A DNA stretch of 64,000 nt from Candidatus Dechloromonas phosphorivorans (GTDB lineage Bacteria > Pseudomonadota > Gammaproteobacteria > Burkholderiales > Rhodocyclaceae), in contig JADKIP010000005.1 of assembly GCA_016721185.1 (NCBI GenBank), positions 1 through 64,000 on the forward strand, read 5' to 3'. A model generated the notes under the pieces. The model had not been told where the DNA came from, searched no databases, and worked only from the letters and a program-made list of their open reading frames with translations. Of the stretch, positions 18,351-27,111 are shown piece by piece. Every line of letters starts with the position of its first letter. The stretch's first letter is position 1. The translations under genes were made by a program, and so were the position numbers.

Positions 18351-19220
18351 TCAGCGTCGGCGAATTGCCTCACGGCGGGCGAGGCCGAGTTTGCTGGAGC
18401 GTTCCATCTTTTGCACGAAAGCCGGGAAGTCGAGGCCGAACTTGGCGCGTAGTTCCTTGGCGTAGTTGTTTAGCCAGCGCCAGCGCGGTTCGAAATAGCG
18501 TTCCTTGAAGGCGTAGAGGATGTGGTTGCCGTCTTCCGGCACTGAAATGACGATCACCTGATCGTCGAAAACGTGCATGGCTTCGCCAATCAGGCCGGCG
18601 TAGGTGTCTTTTTCGCCGGCCAGGTTGATGACCAGAATGCCGTTACCGGCGAGCTTGGCAAAGGCGTTCTCGAAAAACTCGCGGTTGGCCAGGCTGGGGG
18701 CGAATCCGGTTTTGTCGAAGGCGTCGACCAACAAGACATCGATACCTTTTTCGGTTTGTTCAAGATATTCGGCGCCATCGACATTGAGCACCTGCAGGCG
18801 CGGGCCGTCTTCGGGCAGCAGAAAGGTGTCGCGCAGGGCGATCACATCGGGGTCAAGCTCGATGGCGGTGAGCTGCGTGCCGGGCATGCGGTGATAGCAG
18901 AATTTGATCAGCGAACCGCCGCCGAGGCCGATCAGGTCGATACGTTTTGGCCGTGGATGAAAAAGCAGAAAAGCCATCATTTTCTGCGTGTACCGCAGGC
19001 TCAGGTCATTCGGCGCCTTGAGCGACATTTCGCTCTGCATCAGGCGGACGTTGAAATAGAGAAAGCGCGATTTGCCGTCGTCGACGACGAATGGCTTGGT
19101 GTAGCTTTCGTCGAGCAGCTGGGCGCGCAATTCTCCCTCGCGTGCCCAAGTTGGTTCGAGCATCAGCACGGTGCCCGTTTCGGTCTCGAACGGGCTGGGC
19201 ATGGAGAACAGTTTATTCAA
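18351..19220 (-). CDS. Spermidine synthase-like methyltransferase-fold protein
   Basis: A 289-residue protein of the polyamine-synthase-like Rossmann family. It has the nucleotide motif IDLIGLGGGSLIKFCYHRMP, the acidic strand end TAIELDPDVIALRD and the post-motif DVLLVDAFDKTG. A classical SpeE has a GGGDG gate and a DSTD segment; here the motif is GGGSL and DAFD, so the real substrate may differ from putrescine. It lies upstream of no obvious polyamine gene. The call is a family assignment only. Confidence 0.75.
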   Translation of the reverse strand: MNKLFSMPSPFETETGTVLMLEPTWAREGELRAQLLDESYTKPFVVDDGKSRFLYFNVRLMQSEMSLKAPNDLSLRYTQKMMAFLLFHPRPKRIDLIGLGGGSLIKFCYHRMPGTQLTAIELDPDVIALRDTFLLPEDGPRLQVLNVDGAEYLEQTEKGIDVLLVDAFDKTGFAPSLANREFFENAFAKLAGNGILVINLAGEKDTYAGLIGEAMHVFDDQVIVISVPEDGNHILYAFKERYFEPRWRWLNNYAKELRAKFGLDFPAFVQKMERSSKLGLARREAIRRR

Positions 19221-19303
19221 GCGGAAAGCCTCGCCGCAGCGGTGCGGCGGCGCAGAGGAAATACATTTTTATGGCGCGGCGTCTTGGCGGTTCAACCAGC
19301 TTT

Positions 19304-20200
19304 TCAAGCGGGCAGGTCGGCGGCGTTGAGCAGAAAAACGTACTCATCGCCCGCGGTGGTGTCGAGCCAGGTAAAGGGCAGCGTCGGGTAAGCGGCTTCC
19401 AGCACTTCGCGGTTGTGGCCGATTTCGACAATAAGCAGGCCATTTGGCGTCAGATGTTTTTTCGCTTCACGCAGGATGATGTGGGTGAAATCGAGGCCAT
19501 CTTCGCCGGAGCCCAGCGCCATTTCCGGCTCATGCAGATATTCCGGCGGCAGCGCAGCGACCGATTCGGCATCGACGTAGGGCGGATTGGAAATGATCAG
19601 GTCGTAGCGTTTGCCCTTGAGTTGGCTGAAGGCGTCGGACTGGATGGGATGAACACGCTCGGTCAGGTGGTAGTCGGCGATGTTGCGTTCGGCGACCGAA
19701 ATTGCGTCTTTTGACAGGTCGACCGCGTCAACCTGCGCTTCCGGGAAAGCGAGGGCGGTCAGGATGGCCAGGCAGCCGGAACCGGTGCATAAATCCAGGG
19801 CGGACTCGATTGCCCACGGGTCTTCGACCCACGGGGTCAGTTGTTCCTGCAACAGTTCGGCGATGAAGGAGCGCGGCACGATGACACGATCGTCGACGTA
19901 AAAACGATGCTCGCCGAGCCAGGCTTCGTTGGTCAGGTAGGCGGCTGGCAGGCGCTCTTCACAGCGGCGGCGGAAGATTTCCAGCAGCGCTTCCTTTTCA
20001 TGCGGCAACAGACGGGCGTCGAGGAAGGGTTCGAGGCGGTCGAGTGGCAGGCTCAGTGTGTGCAGCGTCAGATAGACGGCTTCATCCCAAGCGTTGTCGC
20101 TGCCGTGGCCGAAGAACAAACCGGCGGCAGTGAAACGGCTGACGGCGTAACGGAGATGGTCGCGAACGGTAAGGAGTTCGGTTTGGGCGGCAATATTCAT
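19304..20200 (-). CDS. prmB: Ribosomal protein L3 glutamine N5-methyltransferase PrmB
   Basis: SAM-dependent enzyme of 298 residues methylating a glutamine in ribosomal protein L3. It has the SAM loop ALDLCTGSGCLAILTAL near residue 138, the acidic DAVDLS strand and the catalytic DLIISNPPYVDAESV motif. The long helical N-terminal domain and the position after dapE favour PrmB over PrmC. The ATG is preceded by a repeat-derived sequence with no clear ribosome site. Confidence 0.92.
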   Translation of the reverse strand: MNIAAQTELLTVRDHLRYAVSRFTAAGLFFGHGSDNAWDEAVYLTLHTLSLPLDRLEPFLDARLLPHEKEALLEIFRRRCEERLPAAYLTNEAWLGEHRFYVDDRVIVPRSFIAELLQEQLTPWVEDPWAIESALDLCTGSGCLAILTALAFPEAQVDAVDLSKDAISVAERNIADYHLTERVHPIQSDAFSQLKGKRYDLIISNPPYVDAESVAALPPEYLHEPEMALGSGEDGLDFTHIILREAKKHLTPNGLLIVEIGHNREVLEAAYPTLPFTWLDTTAGDEYVFLLNAADLPA

Positions 20201-20203
20201 TTT

Positions 20204-20286
20204 TTAGTCGCTAGTTATTCGTTATTAGTCGTTAGTTGAGAGCAGCAGGGTTTTGCTAGCGACTAAGAGCTAGCAACTAATAACTG
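20204..20286. repeat. Inverted TTAGTCGYTAG-type repeat cluster
   Basis: Between dapE and prmB the motif TTAGTCG(C/T)TAG and variants occur about four times: two on the plus strand (about 20205-20237) and two inverted (about 20255-20286). The inverted copy supplies the last codons and stop of dapE. A compact repeat element seems to have inserted at the gene junction. Confidence 0.65.
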
Positions 20287-21402
20287 CCGCAAGATGCGGC
20301 AATAAATGGCGGAAAGTTTGGGCAGGGCGGTGATGTCGACGCATTCGTCAATCTTGTGGCTGGTCGCGTTGACCGGGCCGATCTCCAGCATTTGGGCGCA
20401 GATTTCGGCGATGAAACGGCCGTCCGAGGTGCCGCCGGTAGTTGATAGCTCGGTATCGATGTCACAGATTTCACGAATGGCCTGGCTGGCGGCATCGGCC
20501 AGCGGGCCGCGACCGGTGAGGAAGGGGCGGGCGCCGAGCGTCCAGTTGATCTCGTATTCCAGATCATGCTTGTCGAGAATGCTGATCAGCCGCTGTTGCA
20601 GGCTCTCGACGGTGCTGGCCGTGGCAAAGCGGAAGTTGAACTTGATTTCGACGCTGCCGGGAATGACGTTGGTTGCGCCGGTGCCGCCGTGGATGTTGGA
20701 AATCTGCCAGGTGGTCGCCGGGAAGTATTCGTTGCCCTGATCCCATTCCGTGGCTGCCAACTCGGCAATGGCCGGCGCGGCGAGGTGGATCGGGTTCTTG
20801 CCGAGGTGCGGGTAGGCGATGTGGCACTGGATGCCCTTGACCGTCAGCTTGCCGGAGAGCGAACCGCGGCGGCCGTTCTTGATCATGTCGCCGAGGGTGT
20901 CGACCGAAGTCGGTTCGCCGATGATGCAGAAGTCGAGGCTTTCGCCACGCGCTTTCAGGGCTTCAACGACGGCGATGGTGCCATCGTTGGCGTCGCCTTC
21001 TTCATCGGAGGTGAGCAGGAAGGCAATCGAACCAGGGTGGTTCGGATTGGCCGTGACGAAGCTTTCGACGGCGGTCAACATCGCGGCAATCGAGGATTTC
21101 ATGTCGGCTGTGCCGCGCCCGTAGAGCATGCCGTCGCGGATTTCCGGGGCGAAGGGCGGCGAAGTCCATTTGTCCAATGGCCCGGTTGGCACGACATCGG
21201 TATGGCCGGCAAAGACGAACAGCGGTTTGGCCGTGCCGCGGCGGGCCCAAAGGTTGGTGACGCCGTTGCGGTTGATGAATTCGATATTGAAGCCGAGTGG
21301 TTTGAGACGCTCGGTGATGATTTCCATACAGCCGGCATCATCCGGGGTCACGGAGTGGCAGGCGATGATTTGCCGGGCGAGTGCTAGGGTAGGGTCTGAC
21401 AT
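20263..21402 (-). CDS. dapE: Succinyl-diaminopimelate desuccinylase
   Basis: M20 zinc peptidase-family enzyme of the succinylase lysine/diaminopimelate pathway. Metal motifs are FVFAGHTDVVPTG near residue 67, GRGTADMKSSIAAM, LTSDEEGDANDGT and the late TSHKIDECV. 379 residues is normal. The start overlaps the pilU stop by one base. The last few residues (LLVASS) and the stop are encoded by the repeat cluster at 20204-20286, so the native C-terminus may have been replaced. Confidence 0.96.
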   Translation of the reverse strand: MSDPTLALARQIIACHSVTPDDAGCMEIITERLKPLGFNIEFINRNGVTNLWARRGTAKPLFVFAGHTDVVPTGPLDKWTSPPFAPEIRDGMLYGRGTADMKSSIAAMLTAVESFVTANPNHPGSIAFLLTSDEEGDANDGTIAVVEALKARGESLDFCIIGEPTSVDTLGDMIKNGRRGSLSGKLTVKGIQCHIAYPHLGKNPIHLAAPAIAELAATEWDQGNEYFPATTWQISNIHGGTGATNVIPGSVEIKFNFRFATASTVESLQQRLISILDKHDLEYEINWTLGARPFLTGRGPLADAASQAIREICDIDTELSTTGGTSDGRFIAEICAQMLEIGPVNATSHKIDECVDITALPKLSAIYCRILRQLLVASS

Positions 21403-22589
21403 CAGGTATTTTCTTCTTCGGTATCGGAAAGGCTGAGCGAAAACTCCTTGAAGGAGGTGCCGCCTAGATTGGTGCTGTCGAATTCCAGCGCGGTATCAAT
21501 TTTTTTCTCTTCCTTGCTGGAAGTGGTGGTCAATTCGGAGTTGTTGATCAGCCAGGAGAGGTTGGTCGGCGAATCGGCGTTGGCCAGCGCTTCGTCGAGC
21601 GTGATGACATTTTCCCGGAAGAGCCGGAAAAGATCCTGCTCGAAAGTCTGCGAGCCCGGGGCCAGCGTTTGCTCCATCGCATCCTTGATCGCCTGGACCT
21701 CGCCACGCTCGATCAGTTCGCTGATGTGGCGAGTGTTGAGCATGACTTCGCAGGTCGGCGAGCGCTTGCCGTCGGGTTTCTTGACCAGACGTTGTGAAAC
21801 GATGGCGCGCAGGGCAACCGAGAGATCAAGGAAAAGAGCGGCCCGGTTTTCCAGCGGGAAGAAACTGATGATGCGGTTCAGCGCGTGGTAACTGTTGTTG
21901 GCGTGCAGCGTCGCCAGGCAGAGGTGGCCGGTCTGGGCGTAGGCAATGGCCGCCTGCATGGTTTCCTTGTCGCGGATTTCGCCGATCAGGATGCAGTCCG
22001 GCGCCTGGCGCATGGCGTTTTTTAGCGCCGAATTCCAGTTGACCGTATCCATGCCGATTTCGCGCTGGTTGACGATGGATTTCTTGTGTTTGAAGAGGAA
22101 TTCGATCGGGTCCTCGACCGTCAAAATATGGCCGGAACGATTGGCGTTGCGGTGATCCAGCATCGAGGCAATCGTCGTCGATTTGCCGGAACCGGTCGCG
22201 CCAACGATCAGAATCAGCCCGCGCTTTTCCATGATCATGTCGGCCAGTACCGGCGGTAATCCGAGATCATCAAGTTCCGGGATATTGCCGAGAATGAAAC
22301 GAACCACAATGCTGACCGAGCCACGCTGGCGGAAGATATTGACCCGGAAGTTGCCGACCTGCGGTACGCCAAACGAGAGGTTCATCTCCCAGTTGGCCTC
22401 AAACTCCTTGATCTGCTCCGGCGACATCAGTTCGTAGGCAATCTTGTCGATCATATCGGGCAGCATGACCTGCTGATTGACCGGCATGGTGTTGCCCTGA
22501 ATCTTGATGTTGATCGGCGCGCCAGCGGAGATAAAAATATCCGAGGCTTGCTTTTCCGACATCAGCAAGAACAGTTTGTCGAGGATCAT
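21402..22589 (-). CDS. pilU: Twitching motility ATPase PilU
   Basis: Hexameric ATPase that assists PilT in type IV pilus retraction. Walker A is VGATGSGKSTT near residue 134, the Asp box is in HILTVEDPIEF, Walker B is DCILIGEIRDKETM, and the His box is HLCLATLHANNS. The 395-residue length and a C-terminal acidic extension (SLSDTEEENT) favour PilU over PilT. ATG 22589 is chosen over the longer frame because GGAGG lies just upstream. It sits between dapD and dapE, a known betaproteobacterial order. Confidence 0.92.
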   Translation of the reverse strand: MILDKLFLLMSEKQASDIFISAGAPINIKIQGNTMPVNQQVMLPDMIDKIAYELMSPEQIKEFEANWEMNLSFGVPQVGNFRVNIFRQRGSVSIVVRFILGNIPELDDLGLPPVLADMIMEKRGLILIVGATGSGKSTTIASMLDHRNANRSGHILTVEDPIEFLFKHKKSIVNQREIGMDTVNWNSALKNAMRQAPDCILIGEIRDKETMQAAIAYAQTGHLCLATLHANNSYHALNRIISFFPLENRAALFLDLSVALRAIVSQRLVKKPDGKRSPTCEVMLNTRHISELIERGEVQAIKDAMEQTLAPGSQTFEQDLFRLFRENVITLDEALANADSPTNLSWLINNSELTTTSSKEEKKIDTALEFDSTNLGGTSFKEFSLSLSDTEEENT

Positions 22590-22644
22590 TGCAAGACCTC
22601 CGGGTCCGTAGCGCGTTTTTTTAGAGAGTGCCAATTAATTCGTC

Positions 22645-22664
22645 ATTCCCGCCTAGGCGGGAAT
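22645..22664. repeat. Intergenic palindrome ATTCCC-N8-GGGAAT
   Basis: A perfect 20-bp palindrome matching the ATTCCC-N8-GGGAAT form of the short dispersed repeats known from Neisseria (dRS3). It lies between dapD and pilU and could act as a hairpin in the shared transcript. Confidence 0.6.
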
Positions 22665-22714
22665 CCAGCACCTTGTTTTACCTGGGGGCAGCCGTTGCTT
22701 CCATGTCCATGTGC

Positions 22715-22730
22715 TCCCGCTTGCGCGGGA
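22715..22730. repeat. Second hairpin, TCCCGC-TTGC-GCGGGA
   Basis: A 6-bp perfect stem and 4-base loop located 50 bases from the palindrome at 22645-22664. The two together resemble a pair of REP-like units between dapD and pilU. Confidence 0.5.
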
Positions 22731-22756
22731 ACACAATGGATTGAATCAGCGATTTC

Positions 22757-23575
22757 TCAGGCGCGCAGCAGATCGTTGATGCTGGTCTTGGCGCGGGTTT
22801 GCGCATCGACTTTCTTGACGATCACGGCGCAGTACAGGCTGTACTTGCCATCGGCGGAGGGCAGGTTGCCGGAGACGACGACGGAGCCCGGTGGCACCTT
22901 GCCGTACATCACTTCACCGGTTTCGCGGTCGTAAATACGGGTGGACTGGCTGATGTAAACGCCCATCGAAATAACCGAGTTTTCACCGATGATGACGCCT
23001 TCAACGACTTCCGAACGGGCGCCGATGAAGCAGTTGTCTTCGATGATGGTCGGGTTGGCCTGCAGCGGCTCCAGTACGCCACCGATGCCGACGCCGCCGG
23101 ACAGGTGAACGTTCTTGCCGATCTGGGCGCAGGAACCGACGGTAACCCAGGTGTCGACCATGGTTTTTTCATCGACATAGGCGCCGATGTTGACGTAGGA
23201 CGGCATCAGCACGGCGTCCTTGGCGATAAAACTACCCTTGCGCGCAACTGCCGGCGGTACAACGCGGAAACCGCCGCGCTTGAAGTCTTCTTCGGTCCAG
23301 TCGGCAAACTTGGTGTCGACCTTGTCGTAGAAACGCATGTCGCCCGCTTCCTGAACGCGATTTTCGCGAATGCGGAAGGAGAGCAGCACGGCTTTCTTGA
23401 TCCACTGGTGCGTGAACCATTCGCCGTTGATTTTTTCGGCAACACGCAGCTTGCCGGCGTCCAGTTCATCAACGATGGCATTGATGGCGGCGATGGTGTC
23501 AGCCGGAGATTGTGGGGACAGCTCGGTACGGCGTTCCCAGAGTTCGTCGATGGTGGTTTGCAGGGGATGGGTCAT
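22757..23575 (-). CDS. dapD: Tetrahydrodipicolinate N-succinyltransferase
   Basis: Trimeric left-handed beta-helix enzyme that succinylates tetrahydrodipicolinate in lysine and peptidoglycan synthesis. The 272-residue protein has hexapeptide repeats from about residue 105 (KDAVLMPSYVNIGAYVDE, SCAQIGKNVHLSGGVGIGG, IIEDNCFIGARSEVVEGVIIGENSVI). Its ATG has an AGAGAG ribosome site. It lies between dapC and pilU on the same strand. Confidence 0.97.
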   Translation of the reverse strand: MTHPLQTTIDELWERRTELSPQSPADTIAAINAIVDELDAGKLRVAEKINGEWFTHQWIKKAVLLSFRIRENRVQEAGDMRFYDKVDTKFADWTEEDFKRGGFRVVPPAVARKGSFIAKDAVLMPSYVNIGAYVDEKTMVDTWVTVGSCAQIGKNVHLSGGVGIGGVLEPLQANPTIIEDNCFIGARSEVVEGVIIGENSVISMGVYISQSTRIYDRETGEVMYGKVPPGSVVVSGNLPSADGKYSLYCAVIVKKVDAQTRAKTSINDLLRA

Positions 23576-23590
23576 GAATATTCTCTCTGA

Positions 23591-24793
23591 TTAAAGTTGT
23601 TGGGCAAATTGACGAATACGATTGCTGGCGTCGAGGCACTCGGACAGCGAGGCAACCAGCGCGATACGAATGAAATTGGCACCCGGATTAACGCCATTGG
23701 CTTCACGAGCGAAGAAGCTGCCGGGCAGAACCGTCACATTATAGTGTTCGAGCAAACCGCGGGCGAACTCGGTGTCACTGATGCGGGCGAGTTTGTCTAC
23801 CTTCGCCCACAGGTAAAAACTGGCATCCGGCATCGCTGTGCTCAGCACTTCACCGATCAGCGGGGTGCAGGCGGCGAATTTCTCACGGTACTGGTTACGG
23901 TTGTCGAGCACATGCGCCTCGTCGTTCCAGGCGGCTACCGAAGCGGTCTGTACCGGTGGAGCCATGGCGCAGCCGTGGTAGGTGCGATAGAGCAGGAATT
24001 TTTTCAGGATAGCTGCATCGCCAGCGACAAAGCCGGAACGCATGCCCGGCACGTTGGAACGCTTCGACAGGCTGGAGAACGCAACCAGACGCTCATTGCT
24101 GCGGCCCAGTAGTTTGGCCGCCTGCAAGCCGCCAAGCGGCGGATTGGCCTCGTCGAAGAAGATTTCCGAATAGCACTCGTCGGAAGCGATGATGAAACCG
24201 TATTTGTCGGACAGCGCAAACAGCGTCTTCCAGTCGTCGAGCGACAAAACCTTGCCGGTCGGGTTGCCCGGTGAGCAGACGTAAAACAGCTGGACGCGGG
24301 CCCATTCTTCGGGTGACAGCGTGTCGTAATCGAAAGCGAAGTTGTTTTCCGGCAGGTTGTTCAGGAAGCGCGGCTCGGCGCCGGCCAGATACGCCGCGCC
24401 TTCGTAAATCTGGTAGAACGGATTCGGGCTGGCGACCAGCGGCACATAACCGCGGCTGGGGTCGATGACCGTTTGGGCAAAAGAGAAAAGTGCCTCACGG
24501 GAGCCGTTGACCGGAAGAATCTCGGTTTCCGGGTTCAGTTCCAGCCCATAACGGCGCTGATTCCAGGCGGCGATGGCCTGGCGGAGGGCGGGAATGCCCT
24601 GAGTGGTCGGGTAGCTGGCCAGGCCCTTCAATCCACCTGCCAGCGCTTCCATGATGAACGGCGGGGTCGGGTGCTGGGGCTCGCCGATGGAGAGCTTGAT
24701 CTCTTTATATTGCGGGTTTGGAGTGACGCCGGCGAACAGGGCGCGCAGCTTTTCAAAGGGGTAGGGCTGGAGTTGGGCGAGGTGCGGATTCAC
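23591..24793 (-). CDS. dapC: Succinyldiaminopimelate transaminase
   Basis: Class I/II PLP aminotransferase of 400 residues acting between DapD and DapE. It shows SIGEPQHPTPPFI near the N-terminus, YVCSPGNPTGKVLS, the IIASDECYSEIFFD segment, and the PLP-lysine motif AFSSLSKRSNVPGMRSGF. The frame opens at GTG 24793 with no clear ribosome site. Operon position directly before dapD supports DapC rather than a generic aminotransferase. Confidence 0.94.
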   Translation of the reverse strand: MNPHLAQLQPYPFEKLRALFAGVTPNPQYKEIKLSIGEPQHPTPPFIMEALAGGLKGLASYPTTQGIPALRQAIAAWNQRRYGLELNPETEILPVNGSREALFSFAQTVIDPSRGYVPLVASPNPFYQIYEGAAYLAGAEPRFLNNLPENNFAFDYDTLSPEEWARVQLFYVCSPGNPTGKVLSLDDWKTLFALSDKYGFIIASDECYSEIFFDEANPPLGGLQAAKLLGRSNERLVAFSSLSKRSNVPGMRSGFVAGDAAILKKFLLYRTYHGCAMAPPVQTASVAAWNDEAHVLDNRNQYREKFAACTPLIGEVLSTAMPDASFYLWAKVDKLARISDTEFARGLLEHYNVTVLPGSFFAREANGVNPGANFIRIALVASLSECLDASNRIRQFAQQL

Positions 24794-24851
24794 GGCGGCG
24801 TCGAATGGGTGTCAAAATGGGAATTATCCTCGAAAACGCTTTCGCTGCCTT

Positions 24852-25229
24852 GTGAACAAACACCAAATCGTTACTGCAGTTCTTGTCTCCACGTTGCTGG
24901 GTGCCTGCGCCTTTGGCTATCAGGCGCGCGGCAGCCTGAGCGATGTAGCGGGCGAGCTACGAGGCAAGGGCTATCCCCGTGATGGCAAATCCGGAAGCTT
25001 TTTGCTGGTCGACCGCAGCGGCCGTTTGAGTTGTGAAGGCTTGGCCTATCCGCCAACCGGCGGTATCAATCCGGGATCTTGCACCGGTGAAAGCGGCGAC
25101 GGAGTGATCCGTTGCAGCGATGGACGTGAACTTCCCATGCGCTGGGAGGCAATTAGCTGTCGCGCCTGGAAAGGGAGCGGCACGGATGCGCAGGGAAACC
25201 GCCTGGAGTTTCGCGTCGAGCGGCGCTAA
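24852..25229 (+). CDS. Small putative lipoprotein of unknown function
   Basis: A 125-residue protein with a short signal sequence and lipobox LLGAC near residue 19. The mature part has four further cysteines (CEGLAY, SCTGES, RCSDGR, SCRAWKG) and Gly-rich stretches. It reads from a GTG with no good ribosome site. I do not recognise the family. It is divergent from dapC and convergent with zur. It could have an unrelated periplasmic role. Confidence 0.6.
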   Translation: MNKHQIVTAVLVSTLLGACAFGYQARGSLSDVAGELRGKGYPRDGKSGSFLLVDRSGRLSCEGLAYPPTGGINPGSCTGESGDGVIRCSDGRELPMRWEAISCRAWKGSGTDAQGNRLEFRVERR

Positions 25230-25259
25230 GGCGTTGGAACCTGGCTGCAAAAAGCCGAA

Positions 25260-25745
25260 TCAAGCCTCAGGCTTGCCGCACTTCGGGCAGAGTGCGCTGA
25301 TTTCCACCTCCGGGCTTTCCAGGCGATGACCGGCTTCGGCCAGACTGGCCGACAGGGCGCGCATTACCGACAACTCCTGTAATTCCGTGACGCCGCTACA
25401 TTTTGGACAAACCAGAAAAAGACTGGGTATCTGGTGCGAGGCGTGGCGACAGGCGATGAAGAGATTCATCCGGCCAATCTTGTGCGCCAGGCATTGTTCA
25501 ATCAGGAAATCGAGCGCGCGGTAAACCGTCGGTGGTGAGGCGCCCGGGCGCTCCTGCTTGATTTGTTCCAGCAGATCGTAGGCTTTGACGCCTTTCGGGC
25601 TGCGATAGAGCAAGGCCAGTACCTCGCGCCGGATGGCCGTCAGGCTGGCGCCACGTTCCTTGCATTCGGCGGCAACGCGATCGAGAAAGTCGGCTTCATC
25701 GACATGCTGGCGCAGGCCGGCTTCGTCTTGGGTCAATGGTGTCAT
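25260..25745 (-). CDS. zur: Zinc uptake regulator Zur (Fur family)
   Basis: Zinc-responsive repressor of 161 residues. The winged helix is visible as GASLTAIRREVLALLYRSPKGVKAYDLLEQI and PPTVYRALDFLIEQ. The metal region has CRHASHQIPSLFLVCPKC, and a C-terminal CPKC completes the structural zinc site. Zur rather than Fur is favoured because it is divergent from a COG0523 gene and from a long run of zinc-linked genes, with a perfect palindrome of Zur-box type in the shared 121-base spacer. It is probably autoregulated. Confidence 0.9.
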   Translation of the reverse strand: MTPLTQDEAGLRQHVDEADFLDRVAAECKERGASLTAIRREVLALLYRSPKGVKAYDLLEQIKQERPGASPPTVYRALDFLIEQCLAHKIGRMNLFIACRHASHQIPSLFLVCPKCSGVTELQELSVMRALSASLAEAGHRLESPEVEISALCPKCGKPEA

Positions 25746-25766
25746 CAGCTTTGTCTTGGTTGAATT

Positions 25767-25790
25767 AATGCAATGTTATAACATTGCATT
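25767..25790. promoter_or_regulatory. Zur operator (perfect 24-bp palindrome)
   Basis: A perfect 24-bp inverted repeat with core ATGTTATAACAT sits between zur (start 25745) and the first COG0523 gene (start about 25867). The core fits the known proteobacterial Zur box family (TGTTAT...ATAACA). I saw no second copy of this core inside the downstream gene run, so this may control the whole run and zur itself. Confidence 0.85.
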
Positions 25791-25866
25791 TTGTGGCGTA
25801 TTCCCACGCTATGTTAACCCGACTTTTCCGCTGGCCAATCGGCAGGGCGGAATGGAACAGCGAATC

Positions 25867-27108
25867 ATGACACCCCAGACTCCCGATATCGATTACCGCT
25901 TGCCCGTCACCGTACTTTCCGGCTTTCTTGGCGCCGGCAAGACGACTTTGCTCAATCACATTCTCAACAACCGCGATGGCTTGCGGGTGGCGGTGATCGT
26001 CAACGATATGTCGGAGGTGAATATCGATGCCCGGCTGATCAATGAGGGGGGTGCGGCCTTGTCGCGCGCTGAAGAAAAAATGGTCGAGATGAGCAACGGT
26101 TGTATCTGCTGCACCTTGCGCGAAGACCTGCTGATCGAAATTGCGAAACTGGCCAAGGAGAAGCGTTTCGAATACCTGCTCATCGAATCGACCGGTATTT
26201 CCGAGCCCCTGCCGGTGGCGGAAACCTTTACGTTTCGCGACGACGATGGCAGCAGCCTTTCTGATATTTCCCGTCTCGACACGATGGTCACTGTGGTTGA
26301 TGCGTTCAATTTTCTGCGCGACTACAGTTCGCAGGATTACATCGGTGATCGTGGCGAAAGCCTGGGCGATGAAGATGAGCGCACGGTGGTCAATCTGCTG
26401 GTTGAGCAGGTCGAATTCTGCGATGTGATTGTGCTCAACAAGACCGATTTGCTGCCGTCGGATGAACTGGCTCGGCTTGAGGCCATCCTGCAATCATTGA
26501 ATCCACGGGCCGAAATTGTCCGGGCCAGCTTTGGGCAGGTGCCGCTCGACCGCATCCTGAATACTGGCCGCTTCGATTTCGAGCAGGCGGCCGAAGCGCC
26601 CGGCTGGTTGCAGGAGTTGCGCGGCGAGCACATTCCGGAAAGTGAGGAATACGGCATCAGCAGTTTCGTTTATCACGCCCGCCGGCCTTTCCATCCGGCG
26701 CGTTTCGATGCCTGGATCAATCAGGAATGGCCAGGTGTTATCCGTTCCAAAGGTTATTTCTGGCTGGCTTCGCGGCCCGGTCTGGTCGGTAGCTGGTCGC
26801 AGGCCGGCCCGGTGACCCGCCATGAAATCGGCGGTTTGTGGTGGGTGGCGGTGCCGAAGGCGGAATGGCCGGTCGATGAAGAAAACCTTCGGATCATTCG
26901 TGAGCGCTGGGTTGAGCCTTACGGCGACGCGCAGCAGGAACTGGTGCTGATCGGCATCGAAATGGATGAGGCGGCATTACGCCAGGGTTTTGATGCCTGC
27001 CTGCTGAGCGATGCCGAATTGGCCGCCGGGGAGCAGGTCTGGGCGAGCTATGACGATCCTTTTCCGGCCTGGGTGGTTGATCAGGATGATCTTGATGACG
27101 AGGAATAA
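25867..27108 (+). CDS. zigA: COG0523 zinc-chaperone GTPase (ZigA-like)
   Basis: Zur-linked G3E GTPase thought to deliver zinc to client enzymes in starvation. P-loop SGFLGAGKTTLLNH is at residues 18-31, the metal motif CICC at 79-82, and the G-domain motifs VVDAFNF and VLNKTDLL follow. The C-terminal CobW domain has GYFWLASRPG and GGLWWVAVPK. It has 413 residues. ATG 25867 is preferred; ATG 25852 in the same frame is an alternative. It is the first gene after the Zur operator. Chaperone activity is inferred from the family. Confidence 0.9.
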   Translation: MTPQTPDIDYRLPVTVLSGFLGAGKTTLLNHILNNRDGLRVAVIVNDMSEVNIDARLINEGGAALSRAEEKMVEMSNGCICCTLREDLLIEIAKLAKEKRFEYLLIESTGISEPLPVAETFTFRDDDGSSLSDISRLDTMVTVVDAFNFLRDYSSQDYIGDRGESLGDEDERTVVNLLVEQVEFCDVIVLNKTDLLPSDELARLEAILQSLNPRAEIVRASFGQVPLDRILNTGRFDFEQAAEAPGWLQELRGEHIPESEEYGISSFVYHARRPFHPARFDAWINQEWPGVIRSKGYFWLASRPGLVGSWSQAGPVTRHEIGGLWWVAVPKAEWPVDEENLRIIRERWVEPYGDAQQELVLIGIEMDEAALRQGFDACLLSDAELAAGEQVWASYDDPFPAWVVDQDDLDDEE

Positions 27109-27111
27109 GCG

